Shown: piece after piece, positions 16,475 to 27,521 of the stretch
Numbering within the stretch: the stretch's first letter is position 1
How the letters are laid out: the number at the start of each line of letters is the position of its first letter
Assembly: GCF_003268475.1 (NCBI RefSeq)
Contig: NZ_MCIF01000002.1
Coordinates: forward strand, 1,842,259-1,906,258
DNA length: 64,000 bases
Source of the DNA: Thermogemmatispora tikiterensis
GTDB taxonomy: Bacteria > Chloroflexota > Ktedonobacteria > Ktedonobacterales > Ktedonobacteraceae
Reading direction: 5' to 3'
Position numbers and translations under genes: made by a program
Notes under the pieces: generated by a model
The model's input: the letters and a program-made list of their open reading frames with translations, nothing else
Database searches by the model: none
What the model was told of the DNA's origin: nothing

Positions 16475-18274
16475 TCAGCTCAACGGTCCCCAGGGCCTCA
16501 TCCGGCGGCGGGCTTTCTGGGCCTCCTGATACTGGCCGAGCAGCTCATAGATCTCAGCCTTCAGCATCCAGGCGCGGGCATAACTGCGATCAAGCTCAGT
16601 TGCCTCATTCAAAGCATCGAGGGCGGCGCGATGGTGGCCGAGGCGCAGAAGAGCCTCCGCCTTATTGCACCAGGCCACAGCGCTGCGCGGATTAATCAAG
16701 AGCGCCCGCGTATAAGCCTCGACCGCTCCAGCAAAATCGTGGAGAGCCGAGCGAGCGTTGCCTAAACCATTCCAGGCATGGAAACTATTGGGGTCGCAGG
16801 CCAGAGCCTGCTCATAGGAGGCCAGCGCCTCGGTCGTCAGACCCATATCCAGCTGGGCATCCGCCTTCCCATTCCAGGCCGCCACATAATGAGGGTCGAG
16901 AGCCAAGGCCCGCTCAAAATGGACCAGGGCCTGCTGATAGCGCTGCAGCCGATGGAGAGCCAGGCCGGCGCTGACCCAGACCACCGCGCTCTCGGGATCG
17001 ATCTCCGTCGCTCGCTGGAAAGCCTCATAAGCCTTGCGATAATTCCCCTGATTATAGAGCGCCGTTCCCTTGCCATTCCAGGCATGGAAGTTACGAGGAG
17101 AGAGTTGGAGCGCCTCCTCGTAGGCTCGCAGCGCCTGCGCATAGTGCTGCTGGCGCAAGAGCTGGTCCCCCTCTTGACACTTCTCACGCACGCTGCTGCT
17201 GATACGCGAGGAAACACGCGTCTGCTGCTGAACCGGCAATGAAGCACTGGCCCGGGCCTCCACCCCGTTGCTCTCCGCCTCGCTCTGGAGGGCAGCCGCC
17301 GCCTGAACCTGGGCAGGCAGCGCCCGCCGCGGGCCCGAGGCCGGAGGCAGCCGCACCGCCTCGCGCGAGCGCACCACCAGGGCTCGCGTCCCCGTGCCGA
17401 GCTGCAAAGCCCGGTCAAAGTCATATTGAAACTCCAGCATATCGCTGTAGCGCTCCTCCGGGCGCGGCGCCAGGGCTCGCAACAGCACCTCATCCAGCTC
17501 CGGGGCCAGCTCGCGGTTCAGCGAAGAAGGAGGCACAATCACGCCACTCAGCGGATCATGGGGATGATAACCGGTAAGCATTTCGTAGAGGACGACCGCA
17601 CAACCGTATTGATCGCTGCGGGGATCAACAATGCCATGAGCCTGCTCGGGAGCCATATAGCCAACCGTACCGCGCACCGTGACCGTCATGCCCACGCGCG
17701 CGCCCGGCTCCAGAGCGCGGGCGATGCCGAAGTCAGTGATCACCAGGCGATAATCTTCCTGATGGATCAAGAGATTTTCAGGTTTGATATCGCGATGAAT
17801 CACCGGGCGAGGGCGAGTATGAGCATAATGCAGCGCCGACACCAACTGATGAAAATGTTGCACCGTCTCCCAGAATGGCAAAGGGCCACCCGCGCCGGCC
17901 AGACGCGTGCGCAGTGAACCCGCAGTATAGAGGGGCATAATCAAAAAGACGCTCGGGCCATCGCGGCCATAGTCCAGCACTGGGGCAATATTGGGATGAT
18001 CCAGAGCCGCCGCGATCCGCGCTTCGCGCAAAAAATGCTCGCGCTCCCCCGCTGTTGTCCTGCTTGGCAGGAGGAGCTTGATCGCCACATAGCGCGACAA
18101 ATGGCGATCGACCCCGCGGAAGACCGCTGCATAGCCCCCCTTGCTGATCAAAGCCTCAACCACATAGCGACCGGCGAGCGCAGTTCCCAACAGAGGGAGA
18201 GCGCAAGCTCGGCAGAACAGATCAGATTCGCGATTCTCGTATCCGCAATCATCCAGGTCGGCGCAGCGTCGCAT
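16475..18274 (-). CDS. zinc-ribbon Ser/Thr protein kinase with TPR array
   Basis: 599 residues from the ATG at 18274, which has AGGAGGAGG directly upstream. A short zinc ribbon (C..C near 4-10, then CRAC near 22) is followed by a Hanks-type kinase domain (about 35-290): glycine loop ISKGGYAAVFRG, lysine in YVAIKLLL, HRDIKPENLL, DFGIAR, GYMAPEQ. All catalytic residues are present. After a linker rich in Ala, Ser and Arg, about six TPR repeats follow (AWNGKGTALYNQGNYRKAYEAF and similar). There is no membrane segment. TPRs probably bind partner proteins or substrates. It lies just downstream of a paralogue with a broken kinase domain. Confidence 0.93.
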   Translation of the reverse strand: MRRCADLDDCGYENRESDLFCRACALPLLGTALAGRYVVEALISKGGYAAVFRGVDRHLSRYVAIKLLLPSRTTAGEREHFLREARIAAALDHPNIAPVLDYGRDGPSVFLIMPLYTAGSLRTRLAGAGGPLPFWETVQHFHQLVSALHYAHTRPRPVIHRDIKPENLLIHQEDYRLVITDFGIARALEPGARVGMTVTVRGTVGYMAPEQAHGIVDPRSDQYGCAVVLYEMLTGYHPHDPLSGVIVPPSSLNRELAPELDEVLLRALAPRPEERYSDMLEFQYDFDRALQLGTGTRALVVRSREAVRLPPASGPRRALPAQVQAAAALQSEAESNGVEARASASLPVQQQTRVSSRISSSVREKCQEGDQLLRQQHYAQALRAYEEALQLSPRNFHAWNGKGTALYNQGNYRKAYEAFQRATEIDPESAVVWVSAGLALHRLQRYQQALVHFERALALDPHYVAAWNGKADAQLDMGLTTEALASYEQALACDPNSFHAWNGLGNARSALHDFAGAVEAYTRALLINPRSAVAWCNKAEALLRLGHHRAALDALNEATELDRSYARAWMLKAEIYELLGQYQEAQKARRRMRPWGPLS

Positions 18275-18290
18275 GCCCTCCTCCTCTTTC

Positions 18291-18318
18291 AGTCTCTCCA
18301 GTCTCTCCGAGTCTCTCC
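18291..18318. repeat. three tandem copies of AGTCTCTCC
   Basis: Three copies (units of 9, 10 and 9 bp) lie just upstream of the TPR-kinase ribosome site. They may affect expression or be simple slippage DNA. Confidence 0.6.
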
Positions 18319-18394
18319 GTAACGCGATCGACAACCAGGTGCAGCTCATCTCTCCAGAGAGAGGGCGCAGCCACCGGCGTGTTCAGCGTCTCAT

Positions 18395-20116
18395 CTACGT
18401 CTTGCGCAACGCCGCCTGTTGCTCCAGCGAGCGTACCCACTCCTGACAGGAGCGGGCCTCCTCGCTACGTCCCAGGCGTTCGAGAACGACCGCCTTATTA
18501 TGCCAGGCATCGGGTTCCTCTGGAGCGAAGGCTGTCGCCTGATCGAGGGCCGCCAGGGCTTCCTCCAGCCGGCCCAGGGCGAAGAGCGATAAGCCCTTAT
18601 TGTTCCAGGCAGCGATATAGTGGGCATCGAGGGCCAAAGCGCGGTCAAAAGCTTCCAGGGCTTCTTCATAGCGTCCCAGCTCATGGAGGAGGCTCCCCTT
18701 GTTATACCAGGCGGAGATCAGGCCATCGTCGTAGCGCAGCGCCTGGGTATACGATTCAAGGGCATCCTCATACATGCGTAACGCAGCCAAGACGTTTCCT
18801 CGATTATACCATGCGCCGGCCAGGGTAGGATCAAGTTCTAGGGCTTCATCGTAGGCAGCAAGCGCTTCCGCATAGCGCCGCAGATCGCGCAGGTCGTTCG
18901 CCTTATCAAAATAATAGAGGGCATTACGCGGCTCCAGCTGCAGTGCACGCTCATGAAGCGGCAGCGCCTGATCGGGCTGCTTCAGGCGACGCAAAATATT
19001 ACCCTTAATATCCCATAACGAAGCGCGCTGGCTCTCCAACTCCAGGGCGCGATCGATAGCAATGAGGGCCTCCTCGTAGCGCTGCAAGCTATAGAGCGTA
19101 TCGCTCATGGCCTGCCAGATCACGCTCTGATGGGGATCAAGCACCAGGGCGCGGTCAAAAGCCAGCAGGGCCTCCTCCGGGCGATTCTGCTCAGCCAGCG
19201 CCATGCCGCGGCCACTCCAGGCAAAGGCCGAATTTGGATCGAGGGCCAGCGCCTGATCGTAGCAATACATCTCCTCATCGTAGCGGCCCAGCTCATGCAA
19301 GACACTGGCGCGCGAGTTCCACAGCTCAGGATCATCCGGGCGCAAGCGCAGGGCGTAATCATAGGCCGCCAGGGCCTCCTCCGGGCGGCCAAGTAGCATG
19401 AGCGAGGCCCCCTTGCCGATCCAGGCCTCTACCGGGTTCCCCTGAGAGCGAATGGCCACCTCGTAGGCGGCCAGCGCCTCCTCATAGCGCTGCTGCTCAT
19501 AGAGCGCGTTGGCCTCAGCCAGCCAGTCGCGCACGCCTGTCGGAGTCGTCTGGCGCTGAGGGACGGCCCGGCGGGGCAGCGCTGGATAGCGCTCAGTACT
19601 GACCTCATCCTCCGCGACTCCCTTCTTCTCCTCCTCCTCCTCTCTCACCTCAGCCGCGGCCTGCACTGCTGCCTCAGCCTCCGACCACAACAGGTTGCTC
19701 CCCACACGCACCGTCATGTGGGGACGAAACTGGCGAGCGGGCTGACGCGCCGGATCAAACTCCGTCTTCACCAGAAAGGCCACCGGCCCATCCTGGCCAT
19801 AATCGGTCACGCGAATGCTCCCCGGTTCATTGACCCGGCTAGAGAGCGACATGGCCAGCTCCGCATCTTGCAGGAACTCCTCCCGCTCCTGCTCCGTTGC
19901 CTCGCGCGGGCGCAGCACACGCACCGTCACCGGCAGCCCGCGATGGTGATCCAGGGCCTGCAGCGTAACCGTCTGACGGTCGCGAGAAAGCAGATCCATA
20001 ATTTCATAGCGCCCCAGCAGGAATGAGCCTCTGGTCGGAATTCCACATCGGGCGCAAAAACGCACTTTATCAGGATTCTGATAACCACAACCTTCGGCGT
20101 CCAAACAGCCCCCCAT
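18395..20116 (-). CDS. zinc-ribbon protein with truncated kinase N-lobe and TPR array
   Basis: 573 residues. The zinc ribbon (CGYQNPDKVRFCARCG) matches that of the neighbouring kinase. The next 80 residues align with its N-lobe: GRYEIMDLLSRDRQTVTLQ, then LPVTVRVLRP, EREEFLQDAELA, and RVTDYGQDGPVAFLV against VLDYGRDGPSVFLI. The domain then stops at the hinge: no HRD, DFG or APE segments, and the lysine of VAIK is replaced (VTVRVL). A Glu-rich linker leads to about eleven TPR repeats. It is therefore a non-catalytic relic or a dedicated adaptor. The stop is 120 bp before the intact kinase on the same strand, suggesting co-transcription. Confidence 0.9.
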   Translation of the reverse strand: MGGCLDAEGCGYQNPDKVRFCARCGIPTRGSFLLGRYEIMDLLSRDRQTVTLQALDHHRGLPVTVRVLRPREATEQEREEFLQDAELAMSLSSRVNEPGSIRVTDYGQDGPVAFLVKTEFDPARQPARQFRPHMTVRVGSNLLWSEAEAAVQAAAEVREEEEEKKGVAEDEVSTERYPALPRRAVPQRQTTPTGVRDWLAEANALYEQQRYEEALAAYEVAIRSQGNPVEAWIGKGASLMLLGRPEEALAAYDYALRLRPDDPELWNSRASVLHELGRYDEEMYCYDQALALDPNSAFAWSGRGMALAEQNRPEEALLAFDRALVLDPHQSVIWQAMSDTLYSLQRYEEALIAIDRALELESQRASLWDIKGNILRRLKQPDQALPLHERALQLEPRNALYYFDKANDLRDLRRYAEALAAYDEALELDPTLAGAWYNRGNVLAALRMYEDALESYTQALRYDDGLISAWYNKGSLLHELGRYEEALEAFDRALALDAHYIAAWNNKGLSLFALGRLEEALAALDQATAFAPEEPDAWHNKAVVLERLGRSEEARSCQEWVRSLEQQAALRKT

Positions 20117-20359
20117 GGGCCTCCTCCCTGCTCAGCACATCGTTTTAACAACGTTCCCTCATACATACAAACACGTAGACATCACAGAAACGGTGGAACA
20201 GCAGCATGCAAGCATATAGGGACCCGCGACCTACTGTAACGAAAGGGTCCTGCTCTGTCAAGAGAACGTTCCAGCATGCTTTTCTCATGATACCACAAAG
20301 TGCGGCCAGGGCGCTGCCCAGCGGCCATTTTCGCCTGTCCCTCCCCCTCTCAGGGGGAC

Positions 20360-20388
20360 TTGCCTTCCCTCTCAGGCCGTGCCATAAT
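20360..20388 (+). promoter_or_regulatory. sigma70-type promoter of the two-component pair
   Basis: TTGCCT (20360-20365) and CATAAT (20383-20388) with 17 bp spacing, about 135 bases ahead of the response regulator start. The rest of the 408-bp gap holds no credible gene. Confidence 0.55.
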
Positions 20389-20524
20389 GAAAAGGATTTC
20401 AGCAGATTTGCTGTAGTCCTCTCCTGCCGAGATCCTCTATAGTAAGAGCAAAACGCTGTAACAGTCTCACACTGGCTGATGCTGGTTGGCTGCGAGGAAG
20501 TTGCTCCGCAGGAGGGTTTTGACA

Positions 20525-21277
20525 GTGTTCAGCGAGCTACGAGAGCAGGACGATAGCCTGATGACGACACAGATCGCCCCTGGTGCAGTCAATGGCGAGC
20601 ACGAAGAGCAGCGAGTGATCCGCGTGCTGCTCGCCGATGACCACGCCCTAGTGCGCGAAGGGACACGACGCTTGCTTGAGGCGGAGAGCGATGTCGAAGT
20701 GGTGGCCGAGGCGGCAAGCGGAGAGGAGGCGGTAGAGGCCGCCCGGCGCCTGAATCCTGATATTGCGATCATGGACATCGCTATGCCTGGTATGGGAGGG
20801 ATCGAGGCCACCCGCCAGATCAAGGCCTACTGCCCCAAAACCGCTGTCCTGGTGCTCTCCGCTTACGACGATGAACAGTACCTGATCGCGCTGCTGGAGG
20901 CGGGCGCTGCCGGCTTCCTCCTGAAGAATGTGCATGGCCAGGAGTTGGTGAACGCGATTCGCTCCGTGGCCCGAGGCGAGTCAGTGCTGCAGCCGTCGCT
21001 GACGGAGAAAATGATGCGCCGCCTGACAAACCGCAGCCACCCGGCTCAGCGCTCCTCAGATCTGCTCAGCGAACGCGAGTTCGATGTGCTGCGCCTGGCC
21101 GCTCGTGGTCTGCCGAATAAGGAGATCGCCCGCCGCCTCGGCCTGAGTATCCGCACCGTCCATAGTCACCTGGCCAATATCTTCCAGAAGATGCAGGTTG
21201 GCTCACGCACCGAGGCTGTGCTCCAGGCCCTGCGCCGAGGGATGATCTCACTCCAGGATACGTACGATACTCAATGA
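20525..21277 (+). CDS. NarL/FixJ-type response regulator
   Basis: 250 residues from a GTG with GGAGG nine bases upstream; an ATG at 20561 is an alternative. The receiver domain (about 25-145) has the acidic pair in LLADDHALVREG, phospho-acceptor D in DIAIMDIAMPGMGG and K in GFLLKNVHG. A LuxR-type helix-turn-helix lies in the last 70 residues (LLSEREFDVLRLAARGLPNKEIARRL, then VHSHLANIFQKMQVGSRTEAV). It overlaps the histidine kinase by 4 bp (ATGA), so the two are translationally coupled and form a cognate pair. Confidence 0.96.
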   Translation: MFSELREQDDSLMTTQIAPGAVNGEHEEQRVIRVLLADDHALVREGTRRLLEAESDVEVVAEAASGEEAVEAARRLNPDIAIMDIAMPGMGGIEATRQIKAYCPKTAVLVLSAYDDEQYLIALLEAGAAGFLLKNVHGQELVNAIRSVARGESVLQPSLTEKMMRRLTNRSHPAQRSSDLLSEREFDVLRLAARGLPNKEIARRLGLSIRTVHSHLANIFQKMQVGSRTEAVLQALRRGMISLQDTYDTQ

Positions 21278-22845
21278 GAACCATGCTCAAGCAGGCACAG
21301 TTCTCGCCGCTACGGCTGCTGGTAATTGCTCTCTCCCTGGCCATTGCTTTGCCTCTACTGCTCTGGTCTATCCACAATTATCGACCAGCCCCTAACTTTT
21401 ACGGCCCACGTGCCATCTATAGCCTGGTCGCCTTAACGTCGCTGCTGGCCCTGCTAGGGCGCTTCTCTTTGCTTCGTCTGCTGCGCTCCGAGCTGGCCGA
21501 TCCCAAAAATACCCAGCAGCAGGTCCTGGACACCTGGCGCCCGCTCTTTCTCTTCGATATCACCGCCCCCTTCTATCTGGCCGCCAGCGTGCTGATTAGC
21601 GTGCCCGCCGCAGTGCTGACGGCAATCATCACCCAGGCGGTGCTCCAGAGCTATACGCTGGCACGCGGCTTTATCTCCTGGAGTGAGGCCTGCTATCGCC
21701 TGGCCAGCACAGGCCTGATCGTCTTTCTGGCCGGCTCGGTCTATGTCTGGGTGGCCGGCAACACGCATCTACCCCTTCAACATAGTGGGCGCCTGGCAGA
21801 AACCAACGAATTGCTCGGCAGCGTGCTGGCCGCTGTGGTCATGATGATCCTCATCGCCCTGATCGCCTTGCCCGTGATGTTCCGTTGGTCTGGACGTCCC
21901 ACCGGGGCCGCCTGGCGCGCTTATCTGACCTCCCCGTTTCTGCGCTTTCAGGCCCTGGTGCTGAGCGTAGGCCCGCTGCTGCCCGTGGTCGATATTTTCG
22001 ACGATGCTGCCGCCGAGCTGGCCTGGCTCTTCTTTCTGGTGCCGCTCTTCGCTATTTATTACCTGGCCCTGGTCAGTACGCGCTTGAGTATTCAGACCAA
22101 TGAACTGCAGCGCACGCTCGAAGATCTGCGGAGCGCACGCCGGCGCCAGGATGAGCTACGCGACTACGCCTCTCTGATCACACGCGTCCAGGAAGAAGAG
22201 CGCCGCCGTCTGGCCCGTGAGCTGCATGACGATACCGCCCAGGCGTTGATCGCGCTCTCTCTGGGCCTGGACGGTTTGGGACGCGCCATGCGCCAGCTCC
22301 AGCTGCCGGAGAAAGATCTGGAGTGGCACGCCAGTCTGCAGAATCTGGCCGATCGTACGCTGGAGGGAGTGCGCCGCGCCTGCCGCGATCTGCGTCCGTC
22401 GGTGTTGGATGATCTGGGCCTGCACGCGGCCCTGGAGTGGCTCAGCGATAGTTCCGCTGAGCGCGGCGTCCCTTGCACCTTCAGCTGCTCGGGTGAACCT
22501 CGCCCGACCTCTCCAGAGGCGGAGATTGCCGTCTTTCGCATTGTTCAGGAGGCACTCTCGAATGTCTGGCGCCACTCGCAGGCCAGTCAGGCCTGGCTGC
22601 ATGTCGCGTATTTACCCGCCTGCCTGACGGTGACTGTGAGCGACAACGGCCGGGGCTTCGCTCCTGAACAGGTAGGCACGGGGCGCGAACACGGCTCTCA
22701 GGGAGGTTTGGGTCTGCTTGGAATGCGCGAGCGCGCGGCTTTGGTCGGCGCAACGCTCTCGATCGAGTCAGCCCCCGGTCAGGGCTGCACTGTCCGCCTG
22801 GCGCTCCCTCTGCTCCCTGATCAGCCGGGCACTGACCAGCAGTAG
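21274..22845 (+). CDS. membrane sensor histidine kinase (NarX/DesK type, HisKA_3)
   Basis: 523 residues. The N-terminal 280 residues contain about seven to eight hydrophobic segments, a membrane sensor without an evident extracytoplasmic domain. A HisKA_3 dimerisation domain follows, with the phospho-histidine in RRLARELHDDTAQALIALSL near residue 318. The ATPase domain contains VFRIVQEALSNVWRHSQ, VSDNGRGF and GGLGLLGMRERAALVGA. The signal cannot be read from sequence; membrane state is plausible because almost all of the sensor is buried. It partners with the regulator whose stop it overlaps. Confidence 0.95.
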   Translation: MRTMLKQAQFSPLRLLVIALSLAIALPLLLWSIHNYRPAPNFYGPRAIYSLVALTSLLALLGRFSLLRLLRSELADPKNTQQQVLDTWRPLFLFDITAPFYLAASVLISVPAAVLTAIITQAVLQSYTLARGFISWSEACYRLASTGLIVFLAGSVYVWVAGNTHLPLQHSGRLAETNELLGSVLAAVVMMILIALIALPVMFRWSGRPTGAAWRAYLTSPFLRFQALVLSVGPLLPVVDIFDDAAAELAWLFFLVPLFAIYYLALVSTRLSIQTNELQRTLEDLRSARRRQDELRDYASLITRVQEEERRRLARELHDDTAQALIALSLGLDGLGRAMRQLQLPEKDLEWHASLQNLADRTLEGVRRACRDLRPSVLDDLGLHAALEWLSDSSAERGVPCTFSCSGEPRPTSPEAEIAVFRIVQEALSNVWRHSQASQAWLHVAYLPACLTVTVSDNGRGFAPEQVGTGREHGSQGGLGLLGMRERAALVGATLSIESAPGQGCTVRLALPLLPDQPGTDQQ

Positions 22846-22995
22846 CGCCCCACTTGCAGGCCCACCGCCGCCCTCAACCTCAGATCAGACCGATCAGTTC
22901 TTCTCTCCCAAAGCGAAGCGCTTCTCACTTTTCTTCTCGAAGACGATTAGGTACATCTGCTGATGCTTTTTACCAGCCAATGACGCATAGTAATA

Positions 22996-23091
22996 ACTGG
23001 GTGGGGTCCGGGAGGCAGCCAGTGTTGATGGAAGCTTACTGCGGTTCGATGGGTCGACGGTAAGCTCTAGCCAGGGACCGGGACCTGGCTA
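22996..23091 (+). ncRNA. candidate structured RNA, three successive hairpins
   Basis: Three hairpins follow each other in a region without a gene. H1: ACTGG (22996-23000) with CCAGT (23019-23023), extended by two pairs after a mismatch. H2: AGCTTACTG (23033-23041) with CGGTAAGCT (23058-23066), continued by TTCGA/TCGA around TGGG. H3: TAGCCAGG (23068-23075) with CCTGGCTA (23084-23091) around an 8-base loop. Strand is not fixed by the stems; plus is assumed. It matches no RNA family I can name. GGTCCGGGAGG recalls the signal-recognition-particle RNA tip but lacks the rest of that motif. Confidence 0.35.
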
Positions 23092-23381
23092 CGGGGGCCA
23101 AGATTATCGACGACTCATCGCCGGTGCTCGGAACGGTCTTTGTGCCCGTTGCGGGTTTTGAAACGAGTAGCATCTTTGTCTCTCCGTGCGGTGTTCACTC
23201 TTCGTTGTGTAAGCTTCTATCGGACACATTGGCCCTCCTGGACCCCCACCTCTTTTCTCCCTCTCTCCTCTCTCGCCCTTTCTTTCTAGCTCTCCCTTCC
23301 TACTCTCCGCGGCAGCGACGACCTCCCCCATTTACCTGCTTCTGAGAGATGGTACGATACAGGTTAGGAGTTCACGCACGC

Positions 23382-23411
23382 TTGCCGTGGCTCTTGCTCA
23401 TCCATTATAAT
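23382..23411 (+). promoter_or_regulatory. promoter of acnA
   Basis: TTGCCG (23382-23387) and a consensus TATAAT (23406-23411) separated by 18 bp. The predicted start near 23418 gives aconitase an untranslated leader of about 225 bases. Confidence 0.6.
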
Positions 23412-23417
23412 TAATGA

Positions 23418-23642
23418 AGCTGAATACTGTTGTAGCCGTCACCCATCGCTACGCTGGCGGACAGGAAACCCGAGTGGCGTAGGGGAGTTCCTTAGATGCG
23501 GTGGCCTCAGTCCTGAGTGAGCGGACTCTACGCACTTGCTACCGATTACGCTTCTCTCTCAGCTTTACTCCCCTAGCGACCATACCAGCTCTGTACTTTC
23601 CCCAAGATCGCGAACCTATGAGAGGATAGAGGACAGAAGAGC
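23418..23642 (+). promoter_or_regulatory. long structured 5' leader of acnA (riboswitch-like candidate)
   Basis: Nested helices can form: P1 TAGGGGAGT (23480-23488) with ACTCCCCTA (23567-23575); P2 CGGTGGC (23499-23505) with GCTACCG (23538-23544), one G-U pair; P3 AGTCC (23509-23513) with GGACT (23523-23527). A competing helix uses GCGTAG (23477-23482), overlapping the 5' strand of P1, with CTACGC at either 23449-23454 or 23528-23533. Mutually exclusive pairing is what a regulatory switch shows. It matches no riboswitch I know. An AGAGGA ribosome site follows shortly before the ATG. Confidence 0.45.
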
Positions 23643-26336
<2,694 letters not shown>

Positions 26337-26417
26337 CTCGGCCTGCCGACCAGGCAGAATACGCTTCGACAGGCCCGAAGGCATCTTCTGAGGGGAGATC
26401 GCCGCCCTGCAGGTGTG

Positions 26418-26477
26418 GAGAGCAGCCAGGGACGCTTCGCATGTGAGTGCAGCTCGGCGAGGCCTTTGGCTGCTCTC
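26418..26477. terminator. long hairpin downstream of acnA
   Basis: GAGAGCAGCC (26418-26427) pairs perfectly with GGCTGCTCTC (26468-26477), with a 40-base interior that can extend by several pairs. A smaller GCCTG/CAGGC hairpin lies immediately after the acnA stop (26341-26355). Neither has a strong T-tract, so termination is plausible but not clear. The rest of the 446-bp gap is empty. Confidence 0.4.
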
Positions 26478-26782
26478 GTAGTTGAGAACCTGTCCGTCGA
26501 CCCAGTGGACTGTTCTTCTCCTTCCCCAGCCAGTACTTCTGCGGTTTACAAGCAGCGCCACTATCGGTTAGGATAACCCGGTCGCTTCGATACGGCGGGC
26601 AAGAGATGACCTTGAGCTGGCACCGCCTTGGTTGTGACCTTGTTTGTGGCCGCGCCTTCCCCTGCCTCTTGTTACCAGAGTAAGCGCCGATCGGTCGCGA
26701 CGCCGGAAGGAGCGGCCTGGTGGCATCACCGTGGGGGTGGCACGCTGTTCCCTCCGGTCAGAGCGCAGAGGAGGAAGAAACG

Positions 26783-27259
26783 ATGAATGCAAGCGATGTT
26801 CTAAAATACGGTCATTTGACGGTCATGAAAACACTTGAAGGCTTTCCCGAGTCGGCGCGTGAGCAAAGTGGAGCGTGCGGGGTCTGGTCAGTCAAAGATA
26901 TCATTGCTCACCTGGCCTCATATGAGCTGGTCCTGGTCGATGTCCTGGTCTCTTTCCTCGAAGACGATCCCACTCCCTACCTGGGGCGCTTTACCGAGCT
27001 GGGGCCTCAGTTCAATGAGGCCGAGGTGGCGATGCGCAAGGCATCCAGTTTCGCTGAGGTGCTCCAGGAGTATGTTTCAACCCATGAGCGGACGATGGAG
27101 CTGATCACCCGCATTCCAGCGGAAACCTGCCGTCAGACAGGCACCCTGCCCTGGTATGGTGATCCCTACTCGCTCGATGACCTGATCGTCTATATGTACT
27201 ACGGTCACAAGCGCGAACATAGTGCGCAGATCGCTGCCTTCCGCGATCACCTCCGCTAG
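26783..27259 (+). CDS. DinB/ClbS-like four-helix protein
   Basis: 158 residues from the ATG with GAGGAGGAAG upstream. All-helical, with the DinB-superfamily pattern: WSVKDIIAHLASYELVLVDVL near residue 32 and YMYYGHKREHSAQIAAFRDHL at the C-terminus. Family histidines that bind a metal or thiol cofactor appear as H in IIAHLA and in GHKREH. Members include bacillithiol- or mycothiol-dependent transferases, ClbS-type protective hydrolases and damage-inducible proteins; the substrate cannot be assigned. No operon partner. Confidence 0.85.
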   Translation: MNASDVLKYGHLTVMKTLEGFPESAREQSGACGVWSVKDIIAHLASYELVLVDVLVSFLEDDPTPYLGRFTELGPQFNEAEVAMRKASSFAEVLQEYVSTHERTMELITRIPAETCRQTGTLPWYGDPYSLDDLIVYMYYGHKREHSAQIAAFRDHLR

Positions 27260-27521
27260 GAAGAAGTGACCAGCTCACCCAGGTTCCCTTCTGCTGCACG
27301 GTGGCCGGACCGGACCTCGCCAGGCTGCCGAGGACGAGGTTGTCTCTGCTCCGTGGCCAGCAGCTGAGCTTAGGGGCCTCGGCAGGCAGACAGACAGGCA
27401 GGTTTTCCTCCCCTCGGTCTTCCCCGGCATATGCTATGCTTGAAGAAGCAGCCATACCCCTGGCCGCCAGCAGCCATACCCCAGCAGCATCAAGCAGATG
27501 TTGACGAGGAGCGAGCAGCGC

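Noticed and set aside
20486..20524. TTG start giving a longer response regulator
   Set aside because: The GTG at 20525 has GGAGG at ideal spacing, and the extra residues are not receiver-like.
23001..23024. Signal-recognition-particle RNA-like tip GGTCCGGGAGG
   Set aside because: The conserved AAGCAGC side of the internal loop is missing and the flanks do not form the long hairpin of 4.5S RNA.
22996..23100. tRNA-like arrangement of three hairpins followed by CCA
   Set aside because: No acceptor stem partner for CGGGGG and no GTTCRA T-loop in the right place.
23104..23345. Small frames on both strands ahead of acnA
   Set aside because: Low-complexity Ser/Pro/Arg-rich or Glu/Arg-rich translations of a pyrimidine tract; no ribosome sites.
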